NCBI GenBank assembly: GCA_001600095.1
Contig: BCIX01000001.1
Coordinates: 2,753,198 to 2,817,197, forward strand
Direction: 5' to 3'
Source of the DNA: Bullera alba
Lineage: Eukaryota > Basidiomycota > Tremellomycetes > Tremellales > Bulleraceae
Length of the DNA: 64,000 nt
Every line of letters starts with the position of its first letter. The first letter of the stretch is position 1. A program made the translations under genes and the position numbers. Of the stretch, positions 23,908 to 35,356 are shown one piece after another. The notes beneath the pieces are model-generated. The model was given only the letters and a program-made list of their open reading frames with translations. It did not search any database and was not told where the DNA came from.

Positions 23908-24916
23908 ATGGCCAGTCTACCCCAAGTGAGCAATAACGATACAGATAAGGAGCACCGCTGATTCTTTCCTCCAGTACTATAACATCCTTGTGAGCTCACT
24001 CATCGCGTGCGACTATCTAGTTTGTTGCTGATCTCCTGTACAGAGCGTGGACCCATCTGCAACTGCGTGCGTGATCTTGATCTCAGTGGTAGAGTTATAC
24101 TAAAGGTCCTGTAGAGACCAGATCCGATCCGCCTACAAGCGAGAGTCACTAAAGACACATCCAGACAGGTTGCCAGGAAATGCCACGCCACAGGACCGGA
24201 GACGAGCTACTGAGCGATTCGTGAGTAGCCCCACCAACGATCAACATAGCTGAGCCTCGTCGCAGCAAGCCGTAGCAGACGCATACTACGTGCTTTCCGA
24301 CCCCGCCCGCAGAGCAGAGTACGACAGCCTATTCCGCTCTCGACCTTCTTCCGCATTCACAGACGACACGTCGAGCGAGTTTGAGCAGGAGCAAGCCAGT
24401 GGCAGTTTCTTCCAAAACTTTTCCCAGTTCTTCCAGAACGCTACGGGAAGCGCGACGCCAGGGGATGCAGGTGCAAGTACAGGCACGAGAGCGAGACCCG
24501 ATGCCAATGGTGTCTTTGGTGACGTTTTCGAGGAAATGTAAGTCAAAGCGCTTAGTGACTGGTCTGACGTCTCTAGGCTCGCTCCAGAAGTTGCTCATGT
24601 CCGCCCCTGGTACTCATATGTCGGCGGAGCGGCTGGAGGTGCTCTAGGCTACATTGTTGGAAACGTCCCGGGAGCCGTGGCAGGAGGTGCGAAAGTTTAC
24701 AGCGTGTGCTAGTTCCCGCTGACGTTTCGCAGGCTTCGCAGGGAACAGGCTTGGAGCCATACGTGACGCTAAAGGCAAGAGTGTCGCTCAAGTCTTCACC
24801 AGTATGGAGTCGAGCAAGAAGGCAGAGGTAGGTTGAGAGTCATCAGGCGGTGCTGACCAAATTCGTAGATCCTGAGAGCATTGGCGTTCAAGGTTCTCGG
24901 CAGTATGGGTTCGTAG
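23908..24916 (+). CDS. Small J-domain (DnaJ) protein with a glycine-zipper C-terminus
   Basis: Eight exons (23908-23925, 23975-23989, 24044-24066, 24115-24220, 24266-24537, 24577-24686, 24733-24827, 24869-24916) give 228 residues. The J domain starts at residue 6 (QYYNILSVDPSATADQIRSA) with the Hsp70-activating motif THPDRLPGN and helix IV AVADAYYVLSDPARRAEYDS. After an acidic/Phe-rich linker the C-terminal part has YSYVGGAAGGALGYIVG and GAVAGGFAGNRLGAIRDAKG, Gly-zipper-like repeats that may associate with membranes. The protein should act as an Hsp70 co-chaperone; the compartment is uncertain. The second and third exons have only 15 and 23 bases. Confidence 0.85.
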
Positions 24917-24968
24917 GGCCGTCCTGTATCCGCCTGTTGTACGAGTATCTCTATGCATCTATGGTAGA

Positions 24969-25948
24969 CTACGAGCTCTGGTCGATCTCGAGGTGGACGA
25001 CACCGTCTTTGACCGAGGCTTTGACTCTGGGGGTCAGTACGACCCGCATAAGGAGTGACTCACTTGGACAGGTCTTCGACGATCCACTCGGCACCAAGAC
25101 CCTCCAGCTGGTCCCTGGTGTGACTAGTGCAGACGGCGAGCACTTTGGATCCGGCAGCGACTCCAGACTTGACTCCAGATGGAGCATCCTCAATAACGAC
25201 GCCTAGCCGTCAGTATCTCCTGCAGCTCTCTTACTCACAGTCGGTAGCGCTCAGCCCTAATCGCTTTGCGCCCACGATGTAAGGCTCGGGATGAGGCTTT
25301 CCATGCGAAACATCTCCCGCTGTCACGTATTCAGGAGGAGGGACGATGCCTGCGGTTGGCAAAGCCGCGGAGGCGTAGACCGAGGTCGCAGAGGTGACAA
25401 TGGTCCACACTTGTTTAGGCGATGCTCGTAGCTATCCAACTCAGCTGTTGCCCTGATACGCCGTGTGCCCTCGAGACTCACCACGCTCAGCATCTCCTGC
25501 ACGCCCGGCAATATCTGCAAACCCCGCTTGCCCTCGCTTTGCAGACGCTGCGCCTCTGATACGATCATCGACTCGAACATGTTAGTAGCGGCCTAGTCGA
25601 GTCAGCATACAAGCAGCGCAGAGAGTTAGGCTGGTCCCCACATCTAGAGCTGCATCGTCTGTGATTCCACACCAATTCCTCATGTTGTCTTTGGTTCGCA
25701 CTCCGTGCGAAGCTGCAATGGTCAGCGATAGGGCCTAGACCATCGGGCGACCTACTCTTAAGGACCTCTGTCAGGTCGAGATTATACTCCTTGGCGTAGA
25801 ACTCCCATGTTGCGAGCACGGCAGGGGTCGAGTCTATCGATGTTAGTCCTGTGTCGAAACACCGGCGGCTGTGTTCAGGCTCACCTAGCAACGTGCCGTC
25901 CATGTCGAACAACATGCCCGAAGTAGTAGCGTGAATTACAGACGACAT
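24969..25948 (-). CDS. HAD-superfamily sugar/polyol phosphatase (GPP1/DOG1-like)
   Basis: Seven exons (25948-25885, 25833-25756, 25712-25642, 25592-25482, 25431-25239, 25202-25064, 25026-24969) give 237 residues. HAD motif I is MLFDMDGTLLDSTPAV, with the Asp nucleophile and the Asp two residues later. Motif II is IVTSATS, motif III is the Lys in SHGKPHPEPY, and motif IV is VVIEDAPSGVKSG. The SHGVRTKDNM cap segment and the order fit glycerol-3-phosphate and 2-deoxyglucose-6-phosphate phosphatases, which dephosphorylate small sugar or polyol phosphates in the cytosol. The precise substrate cannot be read from the sequence. It is convergent with the J-domain gene. Confidence 0.83.
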
Positions 25949-26591
25949 GATGTCCAGGGGCGTCCACGGTAGAGCTGGGAGACAGGTGTATTCAATTTGG
26001 GGGCAGGTCAGAAGGATACACAAGCAATCGACGACATCTTCAACTTTCTGCTACGGACCAACTTTGCGGAAACGATCTCCGGAACATCCGGGTCTATGCT
26101 CGGATACTACGGAGCTGCTAAACCAAGATTGGAAGGTCCTGTTGGGACTTGGGCATGCTTTGAGTATATCGATCATCGCTCACATCATCGTACAGAAGGA
26201 GATGCTGTCCTAGATTCCAGTCGGTGTCTCGAGGCTTCGAGCGCAACGGTCGTTCGGTGCCTGGGGCGGGTGACGAGACTACGGTGAACTTGCTCGGATT
26301 GGACGAATTGGACATCGATGCAACCTCAATTATACCGACCGCATGGCGCCTTTCCCGGCCCGGAGCGAACGAGACCACGAGCTCACGATGTCTGCGCTCG
26401 TCTGCGTCAATGACGCTAGCAGTGGACAGGTAGATGATTGAGACTTCGGAAATGACTTCGGGGGATGAACGGCCCGAGTCGATCAGCATCAGAGGTCCGC
26501 TCGTCATATATCCAACGGATATCCAAGGACAGGATATAAGGATGCGCTGAGAAACAGCAGTCTCAGTCTCTGAAGCCCGCCAACGGTCACA
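25949..26591. other. Divergent region between the HAD phosphatase and GH43 genes
   Basis: This 640-base stretch lies between the two start codons. A minus-strand frame (26507-26118, with an internal ATG near 26319) contains a plausible intron and some coding-like codons, but it has no domain and a very short product, so I leave it uncalled. Confidence 0.4.
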
Positions 26592-28827
26592 ATGTTGGCA
26601 CTCCTCTCGGTCGTGTTCGCGCTGACGCTAGGCGTACAAGCCTTTATCAACCCGATCATACCTGGATTTGTGGGCTGATCTCCTTCTCGATCGAGTTGAT
26701 GGCGCCGGACTGACACTTGACAGAACCCGGACCCGACTTTACTGGTTGTCGGGGACGACTACTTCATCTCCACTTCGACATTCGAGTTCTTCCCCGGTCA
26801 TCCCATCTACCATAGCAAGGACTTGGTGGACTGGAATGTGAGTCCGATGATCAGCGATATGAGCTGATCTATCAGCTCATAGGCCACGCATTGAATCGAC
26901 CCTCTCAGCTGCAGCTGTATGGCGGAGCACCCGAGTCTGGCGCCTGGGCCCCGACTCTGAGGCACTACAATGGCATTTTCTACCTCCTGACCACTGTGAG
27001 AAGGGTGTATACGTCGGGTGAGTCTCATTCCTGTCGTCTGCCCCGCAGAGAAACGCTGACTCTGTCGCCGTAGAGCTGCGACAGCAATCCCGCTCCTACT
27101 ACGTCACAACCAATGACATCTTCTCAAACCACTGGTCGGATCCCATCTATATCGATGGTCTAGGCTACGATCCCGACCTCCTCATTGACGACGACGGCAC
27201 GGCATACATCACGCGAACCGACATCAACAACCCTGTGGAGAAGGTGGGTGAATAAGTGGGCGCGCAGAACCGAAGCTCATGAAAACCTTCATATCTACGG
27301 CATATGTGAGCGAGACCATATGTCCCTCATCTGACCCCCCCGTAGACCAAAGTATCATCGATCTGCCCTCCGGAAGGACTTTATCAGATACGCTCATCTT
27401 CGTAAGTATCCGTACCCTCGACTATCACTGACTCTCAGAACGGCACTCTACCCAATAACAGCACCTCGCGTCCCGAGGGACCTCACCTGTACAAGAAGGG
27501 CTCGTACTACTATCTCATCTTGGCCGAGGGTGGATCATCAGGTGAGTCGCATCCGCTATACATATACTCTTGCTGACACTGCGTCAAGTGTATCACCGAT
27601 CCACTATCGTTCGTAGCCGAAACCCCTCTGGGCCTTGGGAGGAGTGTCCAAACAAGTGAGTATCTGCTTTTCACCTTTTGCTGACGTCTTAGTCCCCTCA
27701 TATACAATGGCGAGAACCCGGACCCAGCATCGCAGCCTGTTCAGTGGACTGGTCACAGCGACATCGCTCAACTTCCCGACAGTTCCTGGTGGGGAGTCTG
27801 TCTCGCAATTCGGCCGCAGGGTGGAAACATCTCTCGAGCCCAGTTGGGTCAGTCAAAAGCCCTCACCAGAGTAAAAGGCTTGAGCTGATGGGCATCTATG
27901 TCAGGTCGAGAGTCCTTCCTCTTCCCGGTGCAATGGGGAGCCGACGATTGGCCTACCTTCAACAACGCAGAACCACTCGGCCTCTCCGGATCGGGTCTTC
28001 GTAACCGGAGCTACGAGGAGAGCTCCTTCCGCGACGACTTTCACACTACCAAGCTCGACGAGAGCTACTACGTAGGTTCACATATCTTGGACGCGGCTGA
28101 CGGAAGTTCCTTCGGACCCCATACTCCCAGTCGTACTCATTAGACGATAGGCCAGGCCATCTCCGACTGTGGGGTCAGGCGCTGAGCCTGGGCGATCGGG
28201 ATACACCATCTGTCATCTTCCGGAAACAAGTGGCCTTCAATCAGTTGTTCCAGACAGAGCTCGATTTCCAGCCGCAAACCCCGAAGCAAGAAGCAGGTAA
28301 GTTGCCCCAGAATCGGACGTGATCGCTGATACCGCCTAGGCCTGACCGTCTTCTACTCCGACTTCTATCACCAAGAGATCGGTATCACACGACATCCGGC
28401 CGATGGGTCAAGGTGTATCGTTTGGCGATCCAGGCTCAACCCGAACATCACCTCACCAGCTCAAGTCAACTCTGCGAATGCATCCCTGGTCCACGAGGAG
28501 TACTACCCTATCGAAGCAACAGGTCCGGTCACGCTGGCTATCCAGTCAGAGAACGTTCGATACAACTTTGGTTATGGCCCAGCTGGAGGAAATGTGACGT
28601 ATATCGGAAGCGTGGACGCTTTACAGGTATTCACCTCGCCAATCAAGTGAGTCGAAGCCACCGGCAGCTGGTCGCGTAGCAGTGTAGCTAACTCTACCCT
28701 TAGCTACTCGTTGTTCAAAGGAGTTCATTTCGGGATCTACTCTCAAGGTGGCGAGAGGGTGATGGTGAACACACCGGCGGATTTCGCGTATCTCGTCCAA
28801 GAGACATACGCACCGGATCCAAGCTGA
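26592..28827 (+). CDS. Secreted glycoside hydrolase family 43 enzyme (beta-xylosidase/arabinofuranosidase-like)
   Basis: Twelve exons close in phase to 558 residues: 26592-26669, 26724-26837, 26876-27017, 27074-27247, 27346-27401, 27439-27541, 27589-27655, 27693-27847, 27905-28071, 28107-28296, 28340-28646 and 28704-28827. A signal peptide (MLALLSVVFALTLGVQA) leads into PGFNPDPTLLV, whose Asp is the GH43 general base. The pKa-modulating Asp lies in YDPDLLIDDDGTAYI, and the general acid Glu in STSRPEGPHLYKKGSYYYL. A C-terminal beta-sandwich of about 200 residues follows the five-blade propeller, as in GH43 beta-xylosidases. It should remove xylose or arabinose from plant polysaccharides outside the cell. 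The fourth intron is long (98 bases) and the ninth only 35 bases. Specificity is uncertain. Confidence 0.88.
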
Positions 28828-29285
28828 CGCGGCTCCGCCGGTGAACCTTTTATACAGTTTTGTACCCGTGAGAAGATACTATAATCCAGAATGAAGGGAA
28901 ATCGTATGCAGCAATTAACAACCAAGAATTCAGAGGGATCGGCGATTGTCCAAGCGTTCTACAGTAGCCGTAATATCGTACAGAGTGTGTGTGTCAAACA
29001 ATAAGGTGGAGCGATGGCGAGATGGCTTCTGATGACGTTGGAACACCACAAGTTGTCCAGAAGGTGGGGAGATCGACAGTACAATAGAAGTCACGCGCTC
29101 AGTACATCGAGGACTACAGACCAGTTCAGTATAGACAGCACGAGCGATCCGCTTTACTTTTTACCGACCTCTACATCATCGCACCTTGGCGATAGCTGCT
29201 GACTACTGAATCACCTTCACTCAGAGTCACTGAGCTCTCATCTCGACCGCTCCTTGAGTCCGTGTCCTAAATCCTCAAGCTGCAC
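28828..29285. other. Intergenic: GH43 3' region
   Basis: No gene is supported in this 460-base gap. It holds the 3' end of the GH43 transcript and the probable promoter of the next small gene. Confidence 0.45.
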
Positions 29286-29793
29286 ATGGGTGGCATGTTC
29301 AGCTGCTGTCGCAGCGAGTGAGTCCTTTGCCACTGGATAAGGCTAAAGGATGGCTCAGCCCCGAGCCTCCGAGCGAATACATCTACCATCCGTCCTGGGG
29401 ACTCCATCGAAGGAGCACTTTCCCACCCAACCGACCTCAGGTCTACGCCCTCAACGACTTTGGCGCCCCTCCTACAGCAGCGCAGGCCGGGTGATCGACG
29501 AGGCGATGATGCGAGTCAGCACACACTCATTCCCTCATCGTCAGAACTCAGAATCCGAGGATGTTGAGGATGCGCTGACTCGTCTCCGACACGAGGTGAT
29601 ATGTGACTGGTGCCTTCGAGGGTCGTTGCCGCTGCCTGTATCTTAGCGTGAGACTGTCCTCGACCAATCTGTGAATGCACGACTCAGATTGTGGAGTCAG
29701 CCCCCTCCCTCGGGTGGATCGGGCGAACACGTTGACCGAAGTCCAATCCTTCGAGATGTTCTTTTCCTGCCTCGAGTCCACGCCTCTGACTAG
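29286..29793 (+). CDS. Hypothetical small protein with N-terminal MGGMFSCC motif
   Basis: I propose four exons (29286-29317, 29359-29490, 29520-29595, 29647-29793), giving 128 residues. The product starts MGGMFSCCRSD: Gly2 could be myristoylated and the Cys pair palmitoylated, suggesting membrane attachment. Exon 2 reads PPSEYIYHPSWGLHRRSTF, and later parts contain a charged helical segment (SESEDVEDALTRLRHE). No family is recognised. The first and third introns have branch-like sites, but the second would be only 29 bases, shorter than the normal minimum, so the model after exon 2 is uncertain. Other reading frames are also open in exon 2; this frame was chosen for codon pattern and phase. 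Confidence 0.4.
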
Positions 29794-30042
29794 AGCGCTT
29801 ACTCGAAGAGTCGAGGCTACTCGTGTGAGGCGATGACACATCGCGCCCTGTCATCAGAAGTCAGATCAACCATCCAGTGGCCGTGGGGATGACACCGAGA
29901 CCAAGGCAATCTGGTATCCGTCGAACTCTTAATTCCCTTGCCACTCCCGCTCATCGACCGACAAGTCCCCAAGTCAGCTCATCGAGTCATTGACTTCGCC
30001 TGCGCAGAAACACAGAGTCCACATACGATCAAAGGGCAAGGA

Positions 30043-30393
30043 ATGGGCTGTCTCTCGAGCAAACCGTGAGCCGAACGAGATCTCACCATCCGGCCTGTAT
30101 CCCATTGTGTTCCCACACCGTAGAGTGCTTCTCCGCTGACACGCCTCTGGCGATACTACGATAGCTTCGAATCTCCCACCATCTCTGCGCCACTCTTCGC
30201 TCATCACTCCATGGCTCTCCACCCGGATCCACATGCGTATCCTCCTGGCTACCGGACCTCAGCGCCATTGTCCTTCCCTCCTTCTACCATATACGTCGAT
30301 CACAATGGCAGACCGATCCAGCAGGGTCCTTACGTGCAGCCGCCCACCTCCCCAAGCAGGTCGGAGCACCGAAGAAGCTACTACCACGCGTAG
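30043..30393 (+). CDS. Hypothetical small protein with N-terminal MGCLSSKP motif
   Basis: Two exons (30043-30065 and 30165-30393) give 83 residues. The N-terminus MGCLSSKP is a classic dual-acylation signal, with Gly2 for N-myristoylation and Cys3 for palmitoylation, so a membrane-attached protein is likely. The rest is Pro, Tyr and Ser-rich with no domain (for example DPHAYPPGYRTSAPLSFPP and IYVDHNGRPIQQGPYVQPP). The intron is 99 bases with a GTGAGC donor, a GCTGAC branch-like site and an ATAG acceptor. It lies close behind the MGGMFSCC gene on the same strand. No homologue is recognised. Confidence 0.5.
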
Positions 30394-31580
30394 ATGCTCG
30401 CTGTGGATCGTGCTGGGACTTCAGCGTGACGGGGTGTGTCCTACTTTACTTCTGTACACAGTAAACTTCTCGAGTAGCCTCTTCAGCGCTCAGCCCGCAC
30501 TCGGCGTGTGTGTTTTGTATTCGTTCAGTCAAGTAGGTGGTCGCCTCAGTGAGATGTGAAATGTGCTTGCGGACTGGCCCTGGTCGCCAGTTGAGTGACA
30601 TTGGTATCCTGTAGGCTGTCGTGCTCGGTTGCGGTGTGTAAGTAGTACAGTACTCGTAGTAGGCACTGTGGAAAAGGTCGACGTTGAGACGTTGATGGCT
30701 GACAGGAGGTGCGGATGCAATGGAGACTAGAGAGTCGAGAGCGACTCGAGACAGGCCGAGACTAGAGTTCTTCTACGAGTAATATTAGAGGAGACTAGAG
30801 ACCTGTGGAGGAGTAGAGACCAGATCTGACATGAAAAGTTGGGTACTGTTGGGTCTTGTTTTGGGTGACAGAACTCGATTTGGCGAGAGTTCGGGTCAGT
30901 TCAGGGTTGGATAAGCATGATTGCCTACTTGCCTCTCCTCTTCCGCCTGCTATCAGGGTCGGTTTGCTCTCGGTCGGTCTGTTTTGTTTTCGTCAAAACA
31001 AGAAATGAAACGTCCTACCGTTTCCGCAAAACAGAATCTGTTTTGGTCACAACGGACATCTTTGACAGGCCTAGTCGAACGCCTAGATGCCAACCGAAAG
31101 GCCCGTCGATGTATCATGAATTAGACTGGCCATCGCGCGGAATCAGTTGCCAAGTGCATTCAGCTGGAACCTCGCGCCCGGGTGCACTCCCTTGCACTCC
31201 CTGATCATCGAGATGAGCGTGAAACGTGTGCACCGTGCCCTGTGTGTGTCCGTCAAGGCCGTCACTGCTCTCCGATCAACTAAGGCCTCACAGTACGCCA
31301 GGCGAGAGAAGCAAGAACGCACCGTAGAAGATGCAGCGAGGATGTGAAGATCGGACTCATCCGATATGGCCGACACCGAATGATCGGCCAGGACGTCTTC
31401 GCCTCGCCTGTGGTCTGTGAAGAAGGACAAGAAGCGAAGCCAGAAGACGCTGTACGGGGTGGAGCCGATGTGACTGCTTCGTCGAGCTCCGGCCTCGGAG
31501 GTAGCAGCTGACTTCGGGCTCACAGTTAGGCTAATCCGGCTACTGCACACAGCTAGCCTTTGCTAACTCTAGCTCGACAC
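30394..31580. other. Intergenic region with short direct and inverted repeats
   Basis: No gene is supported. GAGACTAGAG-type direct repeats occur at about 30722-30815. GTTTTG and CAAAAC inverted elements lie at 30981-31045. The right end approaches a TATA box at 31581. Confidence 0.5.
30981..31045. repeat. Nested inverted GTTTTG/CAAAAC elements
   Basis: GTTTTG (30981-30986), CAAAAC (30994-30999), CAAAAC (31027-31032) and GTTTTG (31040-31045) form two head-to-head hairpins. One stem is TTGTTTT/AAAACAA around a four-base loop. They could form small hairpins or act as paired binding sites; the function is unknown. Confidence 0.55.
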
Positions 31581-31588
31581 TATATAAA
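31581..31588 (+). promoter_or_regulatory. TATA box of the downstream small gene
   Basis: TATATAAA is a strong TATA match, followed by a C/A-rich leader and a likely leader intron ending in CTCTCTAG near 31947. The next good ATG is at 32061 in the context CCGCCACCATG. Confidence 0.5.
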
Positions 31589-32060
31589 GGGTCATGAGTC
31601 ATACGTGAAACGGCTGAATCTCAACCCCCAGATCTCACTCAACATCAGCCAGCTTGACAACCAACTCTCCGCACTCAACGACCCCCTAGCTCACTCCGAA
31701 CCACTTTTGCACAGCCCAACGAACCCACCCTCAAACTGTCACTCGGGTTCGATCAATTATCACCCCGCTACCAAGCTCCCTTTCGAACGATCCCTTTGCC
31801 CCGCGTTAGCGGCCGTCTCATTCAATCGACTATAGGCAGGCTAGCAGCTGTTTGATAAAGAGCTCATCAGTGAGTCAATGAATCTTCAATAACCAGACAT
31901 CCTACTTCTATCTACTCACATCACTCTCTTTCACGACACTCTCTAGAATCACCTTGGTACAACTCATAACCCTACTTGACCATCAGCTGCAACACGACTA
32001 TCCCCACCTGATCCCCCCACCCAGACACCTAGACACACATCACACCGCACTCCCGCCACC

Positions 32061-32279
32061 ATGATCGCATACAGATCCTCTTCAATCTCCACGATGACCA
32101 TCAACCTCCGACCAGGTGACACCGCCGCTCCCAAGCCACAGCCAGTCCAGCCCATGACGCCCACTGGTGGCAGCAACAGATGTCTCTTGCTCGGCAAAGA
32201 GGAAAACCCGAGATCGTGTTTTGAGACAGAGGGCAAGGGCTTTGTCCCGACCGTCCTGGAGAAGGGGATGTGGGAATGA
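32061..32279 (+). CDS. Hypothetical 72-residue protein
   Basis: An ATG in an excellent context (CCGCCACCATGATC) opens a 72-codon frame rich in Pro, Ser, Thr and Gly (MTINLRPGDTAAPKPQPVQP, then GSNRCLLLGKEENP). It lies about 480 bases behind a TATA box. A good intron (donor at 32298, acceptor near 32361) follows the stop codon, so the real gene may extend through a different frame or this intron may be in the 3' UTR. No family or transmembrane segment is visible. Confidence 0.4.
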   Translation: MIAYRSSSISTMTINLRPGDTAAPKPQPVQPMTPTGGSNRCLLLGKEENPRSCFETEGKGFVPTVLEKGMWE

Positions 32280-32556
32280 GGCGATCAGCTGATCTAGTGA
32301 GTGATCGTACGAGTAGTAGAAGATGGCGATGCGAACTGATCCTCCTTTTCGGGATGACAGTGTGTAACGACGGTCAAACCATTTACGACGGTTGGAGAAC
32401 GAGGCTTATGGGCAGACTCGGAAGCGACGGGAAACGAACATCACGATCATGACGACGATCAGCGGACCCATGTGGATCATGGGCGACCGACCTGTACTAC
32501 TATGTTGATAAAATATATCATGCATGTACATGACCAGGACCTCCGCGACAAGTTGA

Positions 32557-33707
<1,151 letters not shown>

Positions 33708-33957
33708 GTCTGTGGTAGCACTATAGTAGTCTGCTAGGTATTTGCTCCAGTCGTGCGATAGTGAGCAAGGCCGTCGATCTGATGCCAATTCGCTGAGAGG
33801 AAGTGGTTCGGTGAAGGTTCCGGATATCGCCGATGCATTTGCCGCCAATGCAACAACTGTCTGCCTCAACAGTAGTCTAAGGGTCAACAGGCCGTGAGCA
33901 CGCCCGCGGCCCCGCCCGCAACATCAGCGCATCAGCACCTTGGAACCTCAAGCGAGT

Positions 33958-33973
33958 CCTCGAGGCCTCGAGG
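33958..33973. repeat. Perfect 16-base palindrome CCTCGAGGCCTCGAGG
   Basis: Two abutting CCTCGAGG palindromes form one perfect 16-base palindrome about 250 bases upstream of the BNA6 start codon. It may be a dimeric factor site or simply a chance hairpin. Confidence 0.6.
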
Positions 33974-35348
33974 GTAGCAGTAGCCGAGACTGGATGATGA
34001 GCACATGCCATGCTCTGCAAGGCCAAGCACTTCAGAGCTTCAGACGTGAACCCAAGTGAACCGATGCAGCGAGTAGCTCATGAATCGATCATAGGAGTAT
34101 CCCTTGTCGGAGTCGAGCCTCGTCGTCTCGTCGAGCGTGTCGAGCATGTGGAGATAGCTCGAGATCTGTCTAGGAATGCCGATCGCGATGAGCTCACGCC
34201 AAAGTGACAAAGTTTGAACTCAAACGCCAAACTCGGTCGTCGAATCGTCGATCATGTATCTTGTAAAGTGAACGATATGATGACAGGTGCCCGCCCAGAG
34301 CCAACAGAGGCGACTTCAATACCGATCTCAAGAAGCTTCAAGCCAGATTGTCACCCGCGATCCAAATCGAACGATGAGTTCGATGCCAGAGTTAGCAGCT
34401 GCAGGAGATAGCCCAGGACTGGACTTGATATTCGTCGTTGAGCACGTTGAGCCTCGTCGAGCTCCTCCGAGCCGTGCCAAACTGCCAGCAACAGACCATC
34501 AACGTTCAGCTATCAAGTTAAGTTGATTCAACGTATAGTAGGAGATACATAGTAGGCTATAGTAAAGTGTAGTGTGTACAAACGTGGCTTCTGCTGCTGT
34601 CCTCTGGCCCTCTGAAGAAAGGCTAAGAAAGGTCTCGTCTTAGTCCTTCCTAGTCCCATGGGTGTTCCATCCATAGATGCATGTACGACCGCCACTGACG
34701 CACCGACGACGGCTCAACGACACCTCTTCGCAGCTCTTCGCTCTTCTTCGCTCCCCTTCGTCTCTCTTCGTCTCCCCTCTCGCCGGCTTGCAGTTACGAC
34801 ATCCCGGATGCAGGTTGCAGGCTGTTGCAGGAATAGCACCGTCCACAGAGTCATGTCAATCGCCATGTGTATGAAGGTCCATTAAAGCCTGGTCCAGGTA
34901 CGCGGTACTCTAGGGTACTCTGCGGTACCCGTATTGCATAAGCATTGCTCTGGCCTGCTCTGGCCTCTTCTGCTGGCCTCTGCTGGCTGTCTACTGGAGT
35001 ACAACATTGCGAGCCCAGTCTAGCCCAGTACGCGGGCGTCCCGGGGTAGTAGGGGGTAGTATGTAGGTCAGAAGAGGTCAGAAGCTCAGAGGCAGAGAGC
35101 TGTCCACCGTCGCCGCGAGCTGCGTTCATGTCAACAAACCGTATCAGATCTCGACGCGTCCGGAGTCGTCTTGAGCTCTTGTCAGATGACAACCATGTCT
35201 TGATCATGTCCCTTCCTCATCGACTCTCATAAACGTCCTGCAAGTCCTACACCTGGAAGCTGCCGATACATACATCGATCAACGGTCTCGAAATCGATAC
35301 CAGCTAGTCGTTGGCACCCTAGAATTTTGATCAAGTCGAGACCTGTTC

Positions 35349-35356
35349 TATTTAAA
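35349..35356 (+). promoter_or_regulatory. TATA-like element (TATTTAAA)
   Basis: TATTTAAA is followed by a C/A-rich stretch beginning near 35390 that looks like a transcription start and leader. The next plus-strand gene is the RhoGEF at 36583, so this could be its core promoter with a leader of about 1.2 kb. Confidence 0.35.

Noticed and set aside
26118..26507. 129-codon minus-strand frame upstream of GH43
   Set aside because: A plausible intron and some coding-like codons exist, but the spliced product would be about 60 residues with no similarity and no promoter evidence.
26592..31045. Possible carbohydrate-use gene cluster around GH43
   Set aside because: The neighbours are a HAD phosphatase and small unknown genes; no transporter, regulator or second glycosidase is present.
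34730..35000. CTTCG and CTCTGGCC reiterations as a possible mobile element remnant
   Set aside because: No terminal repeats, target duplications or transposase fragments; more likely simple low-complexity DNA.
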